NCBI GenBank assembly: GCA_943914465.1
Contig: CALUCD010000006.1
Location: forward strand, 128,267 to 192,266
From: an uncultured Corynebacterium sp.
GTDB taxonomy: Bacteria > Actinomycetota > Actinomycetes > Mycobacteriales > Mycobacteriaceae
DNA length: 64,000 bases
Direction of reading: 5' to 3'
In this document: in pieces, positions 9,168-16,933 of the stretch
Position numbering within the stretch: position 1 is the first letter of the stretch
How the letters are laid out: every line of letters begins with the position of its first letter
Position numbers and translations under genes: made by a program
Notes under the pieces: model-generated
Told to the model about the DNA's origin: nothing
The model's database searches: none
What the model saw: only the letters and a program-made list of their open reading frames with translations

Positions 9168-9237
9168 GATGTTCTCCTTCGCGACCGAGTGAGTGGGGTG
9201 AGTGGTGTGAGTGTGGTCCGGGGCAGGTGAGCTAGTG

Positions 9238-10071
9238 CTACCAGGTTGCCCCGGGGTGCTTACGAGCAAACGATTGCATCTCATCGAGGATGTAGCTGCG
9301 GTACTCAGAGAAGCGCCCAGTGCGGTTTCCACTCATGGCCTGCGGCACGTCCGGGATGCCGATCTCAGCCCGATCCAGCACGGCGGCAATCCGGGTATCG
9401 AATTCCTCGCGCAGCGTCGAAGGCAGCACTCCGATGCCGGCTTCTGCGGCGTCAACGTGTACCGGAAGGTCTTCAAAAAGCTCACCGACGTACGGCCACA
9501 TGTAGTAGAAGCCTTCGCTGATGCGGCGGTGCGACTCCTCAGTGCCGAGGCCGAGACGCAGTGTCCACTGGTTGGCGTGGTCGACGTGGTACTCGAGTTC
9601 CTTGACAGCCTTCGCGGCGATTGCAGCAATGGTGTCGTCCTGCGACTGCTCCAAAGCGGTGTAGAGGCCGTACATGTAGTAGCTCACAATGAGCTGGCGG
9701 GCTATTGTCTGGCCGAAGTCACCGTTTTCCTGCTCCACGATGGCGGCGGAGCGAAACTCCTCCTCGTCGCGGAAGTAGGCGAGGTCATCTTCGGTCTTGC
9801 CCCACGCGCTGCCTGCGTAGGAGTAGAGGAAGCGGGCGTGGCCAACCAAGTCAAGCGCGATGTTTCCCAGCGCGATGTCCTCTTCCATCTCCGGGGCGCG
9901 GGAAATCCACCAGCCGAGACGTTGGGCGAGGATCAGCGCATCGTCGGCAAGCATGAGCGCGTAGTTCGCTGCCGTCTCACTTGCGACTGCACCGCTGGCG
10001 GTAATGTCCTCCGGGGTAATTGCATCACCCTGGGTCTGTTTGGTGGCGGAATCTTGCGATGCGTAGCTCAC
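9238..10071 (-). CDS. paaC: PaaC, structural subunit of phenylacetyl-CoA epoxidase
   Basis: PaaC is the ferritin-like partner that pairs with catalytic PaaA. The 277-residue protein shows the family helices GWWISRAPEMEEDIALGNI, ALDLVGHARFLYSYAG and VKELEYHVDHANQWTLRLG. It has a somewhat longer acidic or polar N-terminal stretch before ANYALMLADDALILAQRLGW. Its ATG overlaps the end of paaB by four bases. A 70-base gap without a gene separates it from paaD and contains direct GTGAGTG repeats of no clear meaning. Confidence 0.94.
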   Translation of the reverse strand: MSYASQDSATKQTQGDAITPEDITASGAVASETAANYALMLADDALILAQRLGWWISRAPEMEEDIALGNIALDLVGHARFLYSYAGSAWGKTEDDLAYFRDEEEFRSAAIVEQENGDFGQTIARQLIVSYYMYGLYTALEQSQDDTIAAIAAKAVKELEYHVDHANQWTLRLGLGTEESHRRISEGFYYMWPYVGELFEDLPVHVDAAEAGIGVLPSTLREEFDTRIAAVLDRAEIGIPDVPQAMSGNRTGRFSEYRSYILDEMQSFARKHPGATW

Positions 10072-10379
10072 AGGTGCGGCACTCCCTCAGACTTCTCAAA
10101 GTAGGTTGCATGCCGGTAAGCCTTGCCGTTCGACGACTCGAAGAAGCCCCCCTTGAAGTCAGGGTCGGAGGCGGAAATGTCCTCAGAACGGACAACCCAC
10201 ACGGAGGTGCCCTCATTACGGCGAGTGTACAGGTCGCGGGCGTTGCGCAACGCCATGGTGTCATCCGGGGCGTGCAGCGAGCCTGCGTGGACGTGGGACA
10301 AGCCGCGGTTGGAGCGTACGAATACCTCGTACTGCGTCCATTCCCGGCGGTTGGTTTGCTCAGCGGTTTGGTCAGTCAT
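10068..10379 (-). CDS. paaB: PaaB, small subunit of phenylacetyl-CoA epoxidase
   Basis: PaaB is a small bridging subunit needed for the PaaABCE complex. The 103-residue product contains WTQYEVFVRSNRGLSHVHAG and the later ARDLYTRRNEGTSVWVVRS segment, both diagnostic of PaaB. It follows paaA after 40 bases and overlaps paaC by four bases, so the subunits are made as one unit. Confidence 0.95.
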   Translation of the reverse strand: MTDQTAEQTNRREWTQYEVFVRSNRGLSHVHAGSLHAPDDTMALRNARDLYTRRNEGTSVWVVRSEDISASDPDFKGGFFESSNGKAYRHATYFEKSEGVPHL

Positions 10380-10419
10380 GGTCTATCTCCTGGGAAAACT
10401 GCGTCTTTCGCTCGGCGAA

Positions 10420-11406
10420 TTAAACGGCGAGGGAGGTCTGGATCTCAGTTTCGCGTTCGGCATACGCAGCGGCAGCTTCGCGTACCCACGCACCGTCGTT
10501 GAACGCTTGGCGCCTGCGCTGCATGCGCTGGGTGTTCAGTGGTCCAGCACCCTTGATCACTTGTTTGAACTCGCTCCAGTCCAGCTCGCCGTAGTCGTAG
10601 TGGCCGCGCTCCTCGTTCCACTTCAGGTCTGGGTCGTCGAACGACAGGCCAAGAGCTTCGACCTGCGGAACGATCATGTCGACGAAGCGCTGACGAAGCT
10701 CATCATTGGAAAAGCGCTTGATATTCCACGCCATGGACTGCTTGGAATTCGGGGAGTCATCGTCTGGCGGGCCGAACATCTGCAGGGCCGGGCCGTAGAA
10801 GCGGTTGATCGCCTCTTGCGCCATCTGTTTTTGCTCCGGGGTGCCATGGGAAAGCTCGTACAAAATTTCCCAACCCTGGCGCTGGTGGAATGATTCCTCC
10901 TTACAGATGCGCACCATTGCGCGACCATATGGTGCGTACGAGGCGCGGCACAGCGGTACCTGGTTGCAGATGGCGGCGCCGTCAACAAGCCAACCGATAG
11001 CACCAATGTCTGCCCAGGTGCGGGCTGGATAGTTGAAGATCGAGGAATATTTTGCTGTGCCATTGAGCAGTTGCTGAACGTACTCGTCGCGGGTAATGCC
11101 GAGGGTTTCAGCTGCTGAGTAGAGATACAGCCCATGGCCTGCCTCGTCTTGCACCTTTGCCATGAGGATTGCCTTGCGTTTGAGTGACGGGGCGCGGGAG
11201 ATCCAGTTCGCCTCTGGCTGCATACCAATGATCTCGGAGTGGGCGTGCTGGGAGATCTGACGGGCGAGGGTCTTGCGGTAGGCGGCAGGCATCCAGTCCG
11301 TGGGCTCGATGCGGGAGTCCTCAGCGATGATCTCTTCGAAACGAGCCTTGCCAGCTTCATCATCCTGGGCGTGGGGAGCGGCAATTCTCAAATCGGTGGG
11401 GCTCAT
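10420..11406 (-). CDS. paaA: PaaA, catalytic di-iron subunit of phenylacetyl-CoA epoxidase
   Basis: PaaA epoxidises the ring of phenylacetyl-CoA. The 328-residue protein carries di-iron ligand helices around AKVQDEAGHGLYLYSAAETL and ICKEESFHQRQGWEIL, plus the conserved WISRAPSLKRKAILMAKVQ. I choose the ATG at 11406, which has GGAGGA a few bases upstream; the TTG four codons earlier overlaps that ribosome site. This is the first gene of the main operon, and its promoter is well formed (11450-11479) with an operator across the start of transcription. Confidence 0.96.
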   Translation of the reverse strand: MSPTDLRIAAPHAQDDEAGKARFEEIIAEDSRIEPTDWMPAAYRKTLARQISQHAHSEIIGMQPEANWISRAPSLKRKAILMAKVQDEAGHGLYLYSAAETLGITRDEYVQQLLNGTAKYSSIFNYPARTWADIGAIGWLVDGAAICNQVPLCRASYAPYGRAMVRICKEESFHQRQGWEILYELSHGTPEQKQMAQEAINRFYGPALQMFGPPDDDSPNSKQSMAWNIKRFSNDELRQRFVDMIVPQVEALGLSFDDPDLKWNEERGHYDYGELDWSEFKQVIKGAGPLNTQRMQRRRQAFNDGAWVREAAAAYAERETEIQTSLAV

Positions 11407-11430
11407 GACGTCCTCCAAATTCTTTGATTT

Positions 11431-11452
11431 ACTAACCGATCGTTCAGTTAGT
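11431..11452. promoter_or_regulatory. PaaR-type operator upstream of paaA
   Basis: This is a 22-bp palindrome with outer arms ACTAAC and GTTAGT around CGATCGTTCA. The two strands agree at 18 of 22 positions. It overlaps the -10 hexamer of the paaA promoter. The form ACTnACCG-n6-C(G/A)GTnAGT is shared with 12821-12842 and fits my recollection of the published Corynebacterium glutamicum PaaR motif. Confidence 0.8.
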
Positions 11453-11479
11453 ATAGGCGTCTTTTGTGATCTGCGTCAA
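11450..11479 (-). promoter_or_regulatory. paaA operon promoter
   Basis: On the minus strand a TTGACG -35 box (11479-11474) and a TATACT -10 box (11455-11450) are separated by 18 bases. This is the best sigma-70-like promoter in the paa region. The -10 box overlaps the PaaR-type operator, so bound repressor would block RNA polymerase. Confidence 0.7.
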
Positions 11480-11480
11480 T
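11465..11480. promoter_or_regulatory. Possible GlxR/CRP-like binding site over the paaA -35 box
   Basis: The sequence TGTGATCTGCGTCAAT matches the TGTGA-n6-TCACA pattern of CRP/GlxR sites except for one base in the second half. It overlaps the -35 hexamer. GlxR control of paa genes is known in C. glutamicum; its use here is inference. Confidence 0.35.
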
Positions 11481-11512
11481 CAAAAACAGGAGGATTTTTC
11501 CGCTTGTACTGG

Positions 11513-11956
11513 TTAGCCGGTCGGCGGTCGGGAGGTAGTCCGTGACATCCCTCGGAACTCAGCGATGACGGTGTCGCCGTCATACAGCGTGACATCGGTA
11601 AGACCGTTTCGGCCCCATGTTCGCCGTTCCTGTGCCACCCCACGAATTGTCCTTCCGAGCTTCGCGGGCGCAAGGAAATGAATCTGCACTTGTGATGCCA
11701 CTGTGGGGGTAGCGGTACGAGAGTTGCAGGCCCCAGCAAATAGGGAGTCGGCAAAGGTGAAAAGCACCCCACCTTGGGCGACTCCGAACCCGTTGCAGTG
11801 TGGTTGTGCAACGACAAACTCTCCTTCGGTCAACCCGGGCTCAATTTTTGTGATCCGGCTGCCGAGGAGAGTGAGTGATGCATCTTGCTCGTACATGGCT
11901 TTCACGTGATCGAGCTCTGGCGGAATGGAAAGGGCGGGGTCGAGAGGTTGGTGCAT
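11513..11956 (-). CDS. paaI: PaaI, phenylacetate-pathway hotdog thioesterase
   Basis: This 147-residue protein matches the PaaI family in FTFADSLFAGACNSRT (the ADS aspartate is the catalytic acid of the family), QVQIHFLAPAKLG and VIAEFRGMSR. PaaI hydrolyses ring-hydroxylated phenylacetyl-CoAs to recover CoA. The usual HGG loop is QGG here (GFGVAQGGVLF), so a normally conserved active-site histidine is replaced by glutamine. The ATG at 11956 follows AAAGGAA. It lies upstream of paaA on the same strand, 106 bases away, with the paaA promoter between them. Confidence 0.85.
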   Translation of the reverse strand: MHQPLDPALSIPPELDHVKAMYEQDASLTLLGSRITKIEPGLTEGEFVVAQPHCNGFGVAQGGVLFTFADSLFAGACNSRTATPTVASQVQIHFLAPAKLGRTIRGVAQERRTWGRNGLTDVTLYDGDTVIAEFRGMSRTTSRPPTG

Positions 11957-12113
11957 GATTTTCCTTTCATCTAATCCGGATTGGAAAGATATGGGTCTTA
12001 AAAAGGGCGTCCGGATTGTGCATCTCCATCATGACGGAAGATGTGGCGCAAATCATCGTCATGTTGGACGGTGTTCTTGCTAGTTTGAAAGCCTGCAGCT
12101 CTGGAGGTACTGG

Positions 12114-12722
12114 ATGGCAAAGACTGAGGCAAAGGCGACGAGCGGCCGGGGTCGACCTGGCTACAGCCGAGATGAAGTTGTCGCAATCGCGGTTGATGAA
12201 TTCCTCAACCGCGGGTACGACGCAACGTCGATGGGCATCCTCGCGCAGCGCCTCGGGGTCTCAAAGTCTGCCATTTATTACCACGTTGAATCAAAGGAGC
12301 AACTGCTCGAAGAGGCCACGGATCTCGCTCTCGATAATCTTCAGCAGGTGGTGGATGGTGCATACGCGATAGACGGAGGAGTCGAAGACAAGCTTCGCTT
12401 CTTGATCGACGGTGCAGTGCACGTCTTATGTGAGCACCAGCCCGAAACTGCGCTATTGCTCCGCTTGCGAGGTAATTCTGAGACTGAGCTTTGTGCGCTC
12501 GAGCGCCGGCGTGGGATTACGCGCCAAATGGTTGAACTCGTTGAGGCAGGGCAGCGAGAAGGGGCGATTCGTGATGATGTTCCAGCGGGTGTTGCTGCAC
12601 GCTTGATCTTTGGAGCTGTGAACTCAATCGCAGATTGGTATAGCCCTGACGGTTACGCCTCGCCGGAAGAGATTTCCAACGCGATGCATAAGTTGGTGTG
12701 GTCGGGGATTGCCGCCTCGTAG
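12114..12722 (+). CDS. paaR: TetR-family repressor, probable PaaR
   Basis: This is a 202-residue TetR regulator. Its helix-turn-helix lies near residues 30-60 (FLNRGYDATSMGILAQRLGV, then SKSAIYYHVESKEQLL). The C-terminal half is a helical ligand-binding domain. The ATG at 12114 has GGAGG upstream. Its place between paaI and paaK, and the three related palindromes at paa promoters, make it the likely phenylacetyl-CoA-responsive repressor of the cluster. The effector is known for the family and not visible here. Confidence 0.85.
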   Translation: MAKTEAKATSGRGRPGYSRDEVVAIAVDEFLNRGYDATSMGILAQRLGVSKSAIYYHVESKEQLLEEATDLALDNLQQVVDGAYAIDGGVEDKLRFLIDGAVHVLCEHQPETALLLRLRGNSETELCALERRRGITRQMVELVEAGQREGAIRDDVPAGVAARLIFGAVNSIADWYSPDGYASPEEISNAMHKLVWSGIAAS

Positions 12723-12735
12723 GACACGCCCAAGC

Positions 12736-12753
12736 GGGGGTACACCTACCCCC
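12736..12753 (+). terminator. Hairpin after paaR
   Basis: GGGGGTA and TACCCCC form a 7-bp stem with a 4-base loop 13 bases after the paaR stop. A mixed A/T tract with five T residues follows. It probably separates paaR from paaK transcription, though the T-run is not immediately adjacent. Confidence 0.5.
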
Positions 12754-12820
12754 TAAAAAGAAGTTTTTCCCGTATGTCATGGCATACGTTCAGAGCGGAA
12801 AGTAACGTGTCTCACAACAA

Positions 12821-12842
12821 ACTGACCGATTGGTCGGTAAGT
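12821..12842. promoter_or_regulatory. PaaR-type operator upstream of paaK
   Basis: This 22-bp palindrome has arms ACTGACCGA and TCGGTAAGT around a 4-base centre. It shares the ACTnACCG/CGGTnAGT pattern with the site at 11431-11452. It lies 54-75 bases before the paaK start, a normal place for repression. Confidence 0.8.
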
Positions 12843-12895
12843 TCGGCGCTGTGTCGCTTGTGCTAGGCGACATTTGAGTGAGAAAGGGAACTAAG

Positions 12896-14209
12896 TTGAC
12901 CGCAAATTACGACATCACCTCCACAGTTGATGGTCCGGCGACGTCGATCGAATACGCCTCCCGTGACGAGATCACTGCACTCCAGACGGCGCGGATGAAA
13001 AATACACTCCGCCACGCCTACTATCACGTGCCCCACTACCGCAAGGCGTTCGCCGATCTCGGTGTACACCCCGACGACTTTAAAGAGTTGGCGGACACCT
13101 CAAAATTCCCGCTGACTGATAAAGCAGTACTGCGCGAGAACTACCCATTCGGCATGTTCGCCGTACAGCAACATCAGATCGCTCGCGTCCACGCCTCCTC
13201 CGGCACCACCGGTCTGCCTACCGTTGTCGCATACACGTACAACGATATTGAGACATGGGCAGAGCTGATGGCTCGATCATTGCGCGCCGGTGGCGTGCGT
13301 CCGGGTGACAAGGTGCAAGTCACATTTGGCTACGGGCTGTTCACCGGTGGACTTGGCGCCCACTATGGCGTGGAAAAGCTCGGTGCAACCGCGATACCTA
13401 CCTCCGGCGGCCAGACCGAGCGCCAGCTCCAGATCATGCGCGATTTCAAACCTGATGTCATTTTGGGTACACCGTCCTACATGCTCAATGTGCTCGACCG
13501 CATGCGTGCGGAAGGACACGATCCGCGTGAGTCTTCGCTGCGAGTTGGTATTTTCGGCTCCGAGCCATGGTCTGAGGGTATGCGCCGCGACCTAGAAGAA
13601 GGCTGGGGCATTGACGCCACCGATATTTATGGCCTTTCCGAAGTGATGGGCCCGGGTGTGGCGCAGGAATGTGTGGAGACCAAAGACGGTCTGACGTTCT
13701 GGGAGGATCATTTCTACCCCGAGATCTTGGACCTGAACACAGGCGAACCCGTGCCGGACGGTGAGTTCGGTGAGCTTGTGGTCACCCCCTTGACCAAAGA
13801 AGCGTTCCCCGTCATCCGTTACCGCACCCACGACATCACTCGCCTGTTGCCCGGTACTGCCTGCTCCATGCGCCGTATCGACCGCATCTCGGCGCGCAAC
13901 GATGACATGATCATTCTGCGTGGTGTGAATTGCTTCCCAAGCCAATTTGAAGAAATCATCACCGAAGACCGCAACCTGCGGCCACGCTATCAGTGCGTAC
14001 TCGAGCGCAGTGGCCGCATGGACAACCTCACCCTGGTGGTTGAACACGCCCCAGACGCGACACCGGACGACGTGGACAACTCCGCGCGTCTGCTGAAAAA
14101 ACACATCAAGGACCGGATCGGTATCTCTGTCAACGTGGACATCCGAGACCACGTGGACACAGGTGAAGGCAAAGCAAAACGCATTGTTGATAACCGTCCC
14201 AAGGAGTGA
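12896..14209 (+). CDS. paaK: PaaK, phenylacetate-CoA ligase
   Basis: PaaK activates phenylacetate to phenylacetyl-CoA with ATP, the entry step of the pathway. The 437-residue protein contains the AMP-binding loop SSGTTGLPTVVAYT, YGLFTGGLGAHYG, DIYGLSEVMGPGV and the C-terminal hinge region ARNDDMIILRGVNCFPSQ. Its length equals that of well-known PaaK proteins if translation starts at TTG 12896, which has AGAAAGGGA seven bases upstream. A GTG at 12878 would add six residues over the ribosome site. Confidence 0.93.
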   Translation: MTANYDITSTVDGPATSIEYASRDEITALQTARMKNTLRHAYYHVPHYRKAFADLGVHPDDFKELADTSKFPLTDKAVLRENYPFGMFAVQQHQIARVHASSGTTGLPTVVAYTYNDIETWAELMARSLRAGGVRPGDKVQVTFGYGLFTGGLGAHYGVEKLGATAIPTSGGQTERQLQIMRDFKPDVILGTPSYMLNVLDRMRAEGHDPRESSLRVGIFGSEPWSEGMRRDLEEGWGIDATDIYGLSEVMGPGVAQECVETKDGLTFWEDHFYPEILDLNTGEPVPDGEFGELVVTPLTKEAFPVIRYRTHDITRLLPGTACSMRRIDRISARNDDMIILRGVNCFPSQFEEIITEDRNLRPRYQCVLERSGRMDNLTLVVEHAPDATPDDVDNSARLLKKHIKDRIGISVNVDIRDHVDTGEGKAKRIVDNRPKE

Positions 14210-14330
14210 CTTCGCTTGCACGTGAAGACACCCGCACTTTCACCATGAAAAACCAAACGCGTCATCGGTTGCTCACTAGGCACTCCGGTGACGTTTCTCA
14301 TCTTTACCCCATGTCCCTAAAGGATGGAAC

Positions 14331-15680
14331 ATGACCACTGCACATCCCGCCGAAAACAGCGCGTTCGAGCCGCCCGCCCCGACTCAGCAGCAAAAGATGC
14401 TCAACGAGCACAAACGAGTGCTTGCGGGGGCCATGGTCGGCACCACTATCGAGTGGTTCGACTTCTTCATCTACGCCCAAGCCGCAGGAATTATCTTCGC
14501 CAGCCAGTTCTTCGACCCGGTTTCTAACGAGAGCCCAGGTCTCGCACAGATCATCTCGTGGGCCTCGCTCGGTATCTCATTCCTCTTCCGCCCGTTAGGA
14601 GCGATCCTCGCCGGCCGCATCGGGGACCGAGTCGGACGCAAACCGGTGCTCGTGATCACCTTGGTGGGCATGGGACTTGCTACCTTCCTGATGGGCATGC
14701 TGCCTACCTACGAAGCAATTGGGCTCGCAGCCCCGATCCTGCTCGTGCTGCTGCGAATCCTGCAGGGCATGTCTGCAGGAGGAGAGTGGGGCGGTGCCGC
14801 CCTGATTGCGGTGGAGCACGCACCGGTGTTGCGACGTGGCTTCTTTGGTGCGTTCCCGCAGATCGGCGTGCCGCTCGGTATGCTGCTCGCGACAATCATG
14901 ACGCTGACGCTGACCACTGCGATGACACCGGAGCAGTTCGAGAGTTGGGGCTGGAGAATCCCATTTCTTTCCTCGCTCGTGCTCATCTTCGTGGGCTTCC
15001 TGATTCGCCGCACAGTTGAGGAATCTCCGGTCTTCTCCGAAATGGAAGAGCTGCGTGAGCGCTCCTCGGCGCCGCTGAAGGATCTGTTCTCCGGTCACGG
15101 CAAACTCGTTGGCCTGTGTGCGCTGATCTTCGCAGGAAACAACGCCGCCGGCTACCTTGTCATTGCCTTCTTCGTTTCGTATGCAACGAAGGTGCTTGGT
15201 TTCGATCGCCCAGTGGCTCTCGGCATCATGCTCATCGCAGGTGGCTGCTGGCTTATCTCCACCCTCGTCGGCGGCATCGCCTCCGATGTCGTTGGTCGCC
15301 GCAGCCTATTCATCGTTGGCTACGTCGCTTTGATCCTGTGGGCGATCCCCACATGGGTCCTCGTTGATACAGGCAACCTGTTCATGTTCACCATTGGCAC
15401 CGCAGGTCTTGGTGCCTTGCTCGGCTTCACCTACGGTGGGCAGCCTGCGCTGTACGCGGAGATGTTCCCAGCCTCAGTACGCCTGTCGGGTCTGAACATC
15501 GGCTACGCCCTCGGGTCAATTATCGGCGGCGCATTCGCCCCGATGATCTCTCAGCTGATCCTCGAACGCACCGGCAACTCCATCTACATCGGTGTCTACA
15601 TCGCGGTAATCTGTTTCATCTCACTGCTTGGAGTGATTGCCGTGCCGAAAGGGATCCAAGGGCGCGACCTGGGCGCATAG
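14331..15680 (+). CDS. MFS transporter, metabolite:H+ symporter type, probably for phenylacetate or a related acid
   Basis: This 449-residue membrane protein belongs to the MHS (ShiA/ProP-like) branch of the major facilitator superfamily. It contains GTTIEWFDFFIY at the first membrane helix, FLFRPLGAILAGRIGDRVGR between helices 2 and 3, and QGMSAGGEWGGAAL later. Twelve hydrophobic segments are expected. The ATG at 14331 follows AAAGGATGG. It lies directly downstream of paaK and shares its probable operator, so uptake of phenylacetate is the natural inference, but the substrate is not proven. Confidence 0.85.
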   Translation: MTTAHPAENSAFEPPAPTQQQKMLNEHKRVLAGAMVGTTIEWFDFFIYAQAAGIIFASQFFDPVSNESPGLAQIISWASLGISFLFRPLGAILAGRIGDRVGRKPVLVITLVGMGLATFLMGMLPTYEAIGLAAPILLVLLRILQGMSAGGEWGGAALIAVEHAPVLRRGFFGAFPQIGVPLGMLLATIMTLTLTTAMTPEQFESWGWRIPFLSSLVLIFVGFLIRRTVEESPVFSEMEELRERSSAPLKDLFSGHGKLVGLCALIFAGNNAAGYLVIAFFVSYATKVLGFDRPVALGIMLIAGGCWLISTLVGGIASDVVGRRSLFIVGYVALILWAIPTWVLVDTGNLFMFTIGTAGLGALLGFTYGGQPALYAEMFPASVRLSGLNIGYALGSIIGGAFAPMISQLILERTGNSIYIGVYIAVICFISLLGVIAVPKGIQGRDLGA

Positions 15681-15693
15681 CATCCCACACACT

Positions 15694-15726
15694 TTAGTCA
15701 CGGCGTGCCATACCAGCCGTGACTAA
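15694..15726. terminator. Bidirectional hairpin between the MFS gene and pat
   Basis: TTAGTCACGGC and GCCGTGACTAA form a perfect 11-bp stem around an 11-base loop. It lies between two convergent genes, 13 bases after one stop and 17 bases after the other, so it can serve both. T-runs are weak. Confidence 0.7.
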
Positions 15727-15743
15727 TGCATTGCAATGCGCTG

Positions 15744-16796
15744 CTAGCTGTAGCTGCCAGCCACGGTCTCCCAGGCAGCAATGCAAGCATCGGTCTCGCG
15801 CGAGTTGGTCACGCTCACACGGATGCCGTCGTCAAAAGCACGCACCAGCACGCCGGCTTCAGCCAGCGCCGCCGCGAACTCCTTCGGCGCAACCGGCAGA
15901 TTAACTGCGGGGACCCACACGAAGTTGGTCTGCGTCGCCGGGGTGCCATACCCGGACAAGAACTCCACGAGCCGGGCCCGCTCGGTACATGTTTCGTCGA
16001 TGCGGCTAGAGAGTTCGTCGCCAAGCGAAAGCGATGCGATGGCACCAGCTTGCGCCACAGTGCTGATCGAAAACGGCACAGCTACTTTGTTCAGCGCCTC
16101 GATGATCGGGACAGGACCGAAAGCGTAGCCTACACGTGCCCCAGCAAGCCCGTATGCCTTCGAGAAAGTACGTAGCCCAACCAGGTTGGAGTACTTTGCC
16201 ACCTCCGCGGTGGCTCTGGGGGTGTCCTCGGCGTGGTTGTACTCAAAATACGCTTCGTCCAGCGCAACCAACACGTCAGCGGGAACACGAGCCATGAACT
16301 CAGTGAATTCGGCAGCGGTGAGCGTAGTGCCGGTCGGATTGTTTGGGTTGCACACGAAGATCATGCTGGTGTGTTCAGTCACCGCATCGGCCATCGCCGC
16401 AAGATCCACGCGAAAGTCCTCCGTGAGCGGCACCGGCACCGGTGTTGCGCCGGCGACCTGCACGAAGATTGGGTATGCCTCGAAGGATCGCCACGGGAAG
16501 ATGACCTCATCACCTGGAGCGGAGGTCGCAGTAACCAGCTGCTGGCAAAGCGCCGATGATCCGGTTCCAACCGCGACCTGCTCACTGGTGACGCCAAGAT
16601 GGGCAGCCAATGCTTCGCGCAATGCCACGGCACCCATATCCGGATAGCGGTTCACCTGCCCAAGTACATCCACCATTGCCTGCGTCACGCCGGGTAGGGG
16701 AGCCGCGGCAGACTCGTTGGAGGACAGCTTGACCGCGTGGTCGTTGCGCGCGCCGGGCACGTAGGCGGCTAAGGATTCAAGGTCAGCACGAAACAT
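15744..16796 (-). CDS. pat: Aromatic amino acid aminotransferase (Pat, HisC-like)
   Basis: This PLP-dependent aminotransferase of 350 residues resembles Pat/HisC2 of corynebacteria, which converts phenylpyruvate and phenylalanine. It shows VKLSSNESAAAPLPGV, NRYPDMGAVALREALAAHLG, CNPNNPTGTT and the PLP-lysine segment LRTFSKAYGLAGARVGYAFG. The start MFRADLESLAAYVPG at 16796 matches the family N-terminus; upstream in-frame codons to 16901 look non-coding. It is convergent with the phenylacetate transporter gene. Together with the decarboxylase at the window start it could supply phenylacetate precursors. Confidence 0.9.
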   Translation of the reverse strand: MFRADLESLAAYVPGARNDHAVKLSSNESAAAPLPGVTQAMVDVLGQVNRYPDMGAVALREALAAHLGVTSEQVAVGTGSSALCQQLVTATSAPGDEVIFPWRSFEAYPIFVQVAGATPVPVPLTEDFRVDLAAMADAVTEHTSMIFVCNPNNPTGTTLTAAEFTEFMARVPADVLVALDEAYFEYNHAEDTPRATAEVAKYSNLVGLRTFSKAYGLAGARVGYAFGPVPIIEALNKVAVPFSISTVAQAGAIASLSLGDELSSRIDETCTERARLVEFLSGYGTPATQTNFVWVPAVNLPVAPKEFAAALAEAGVLVRAFDDGIRVSVTNSRETDACIAAWETVAGSYS

Positions 16797-16933
16797 GCGC
16801 CCCATTGTAGGAGGGGCAGCGCAGTGCTCACCGACGCTTCTTGGGTTCCCTGGGGTTTGGGCGCTGTCCGTAGCTAGAGGTACCCGACGCGAGCGACTCA
16901 TCCAGGCACTCAGGTCGGGCTTGAGGCAAGCCG
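16797..16933. other. Gap upstream of pat, nothing recognised
   Basis: This 137-base stretch between prs and pat, both on the minus strand, holds no convincing gene, hairpin or strong promoter. It presumably contains the pat promoter. Confidence 0.5.

Noticed and set aside
9211..10104. Plus-strand 297-codon frame over paaC
   Set aside because: Antisense to a clear PaaC gene and without recognisable domains.
13592..14221. Minus-strand 209-codon frame over paaK
   Set aside because: Shadow of paaK with no start context.
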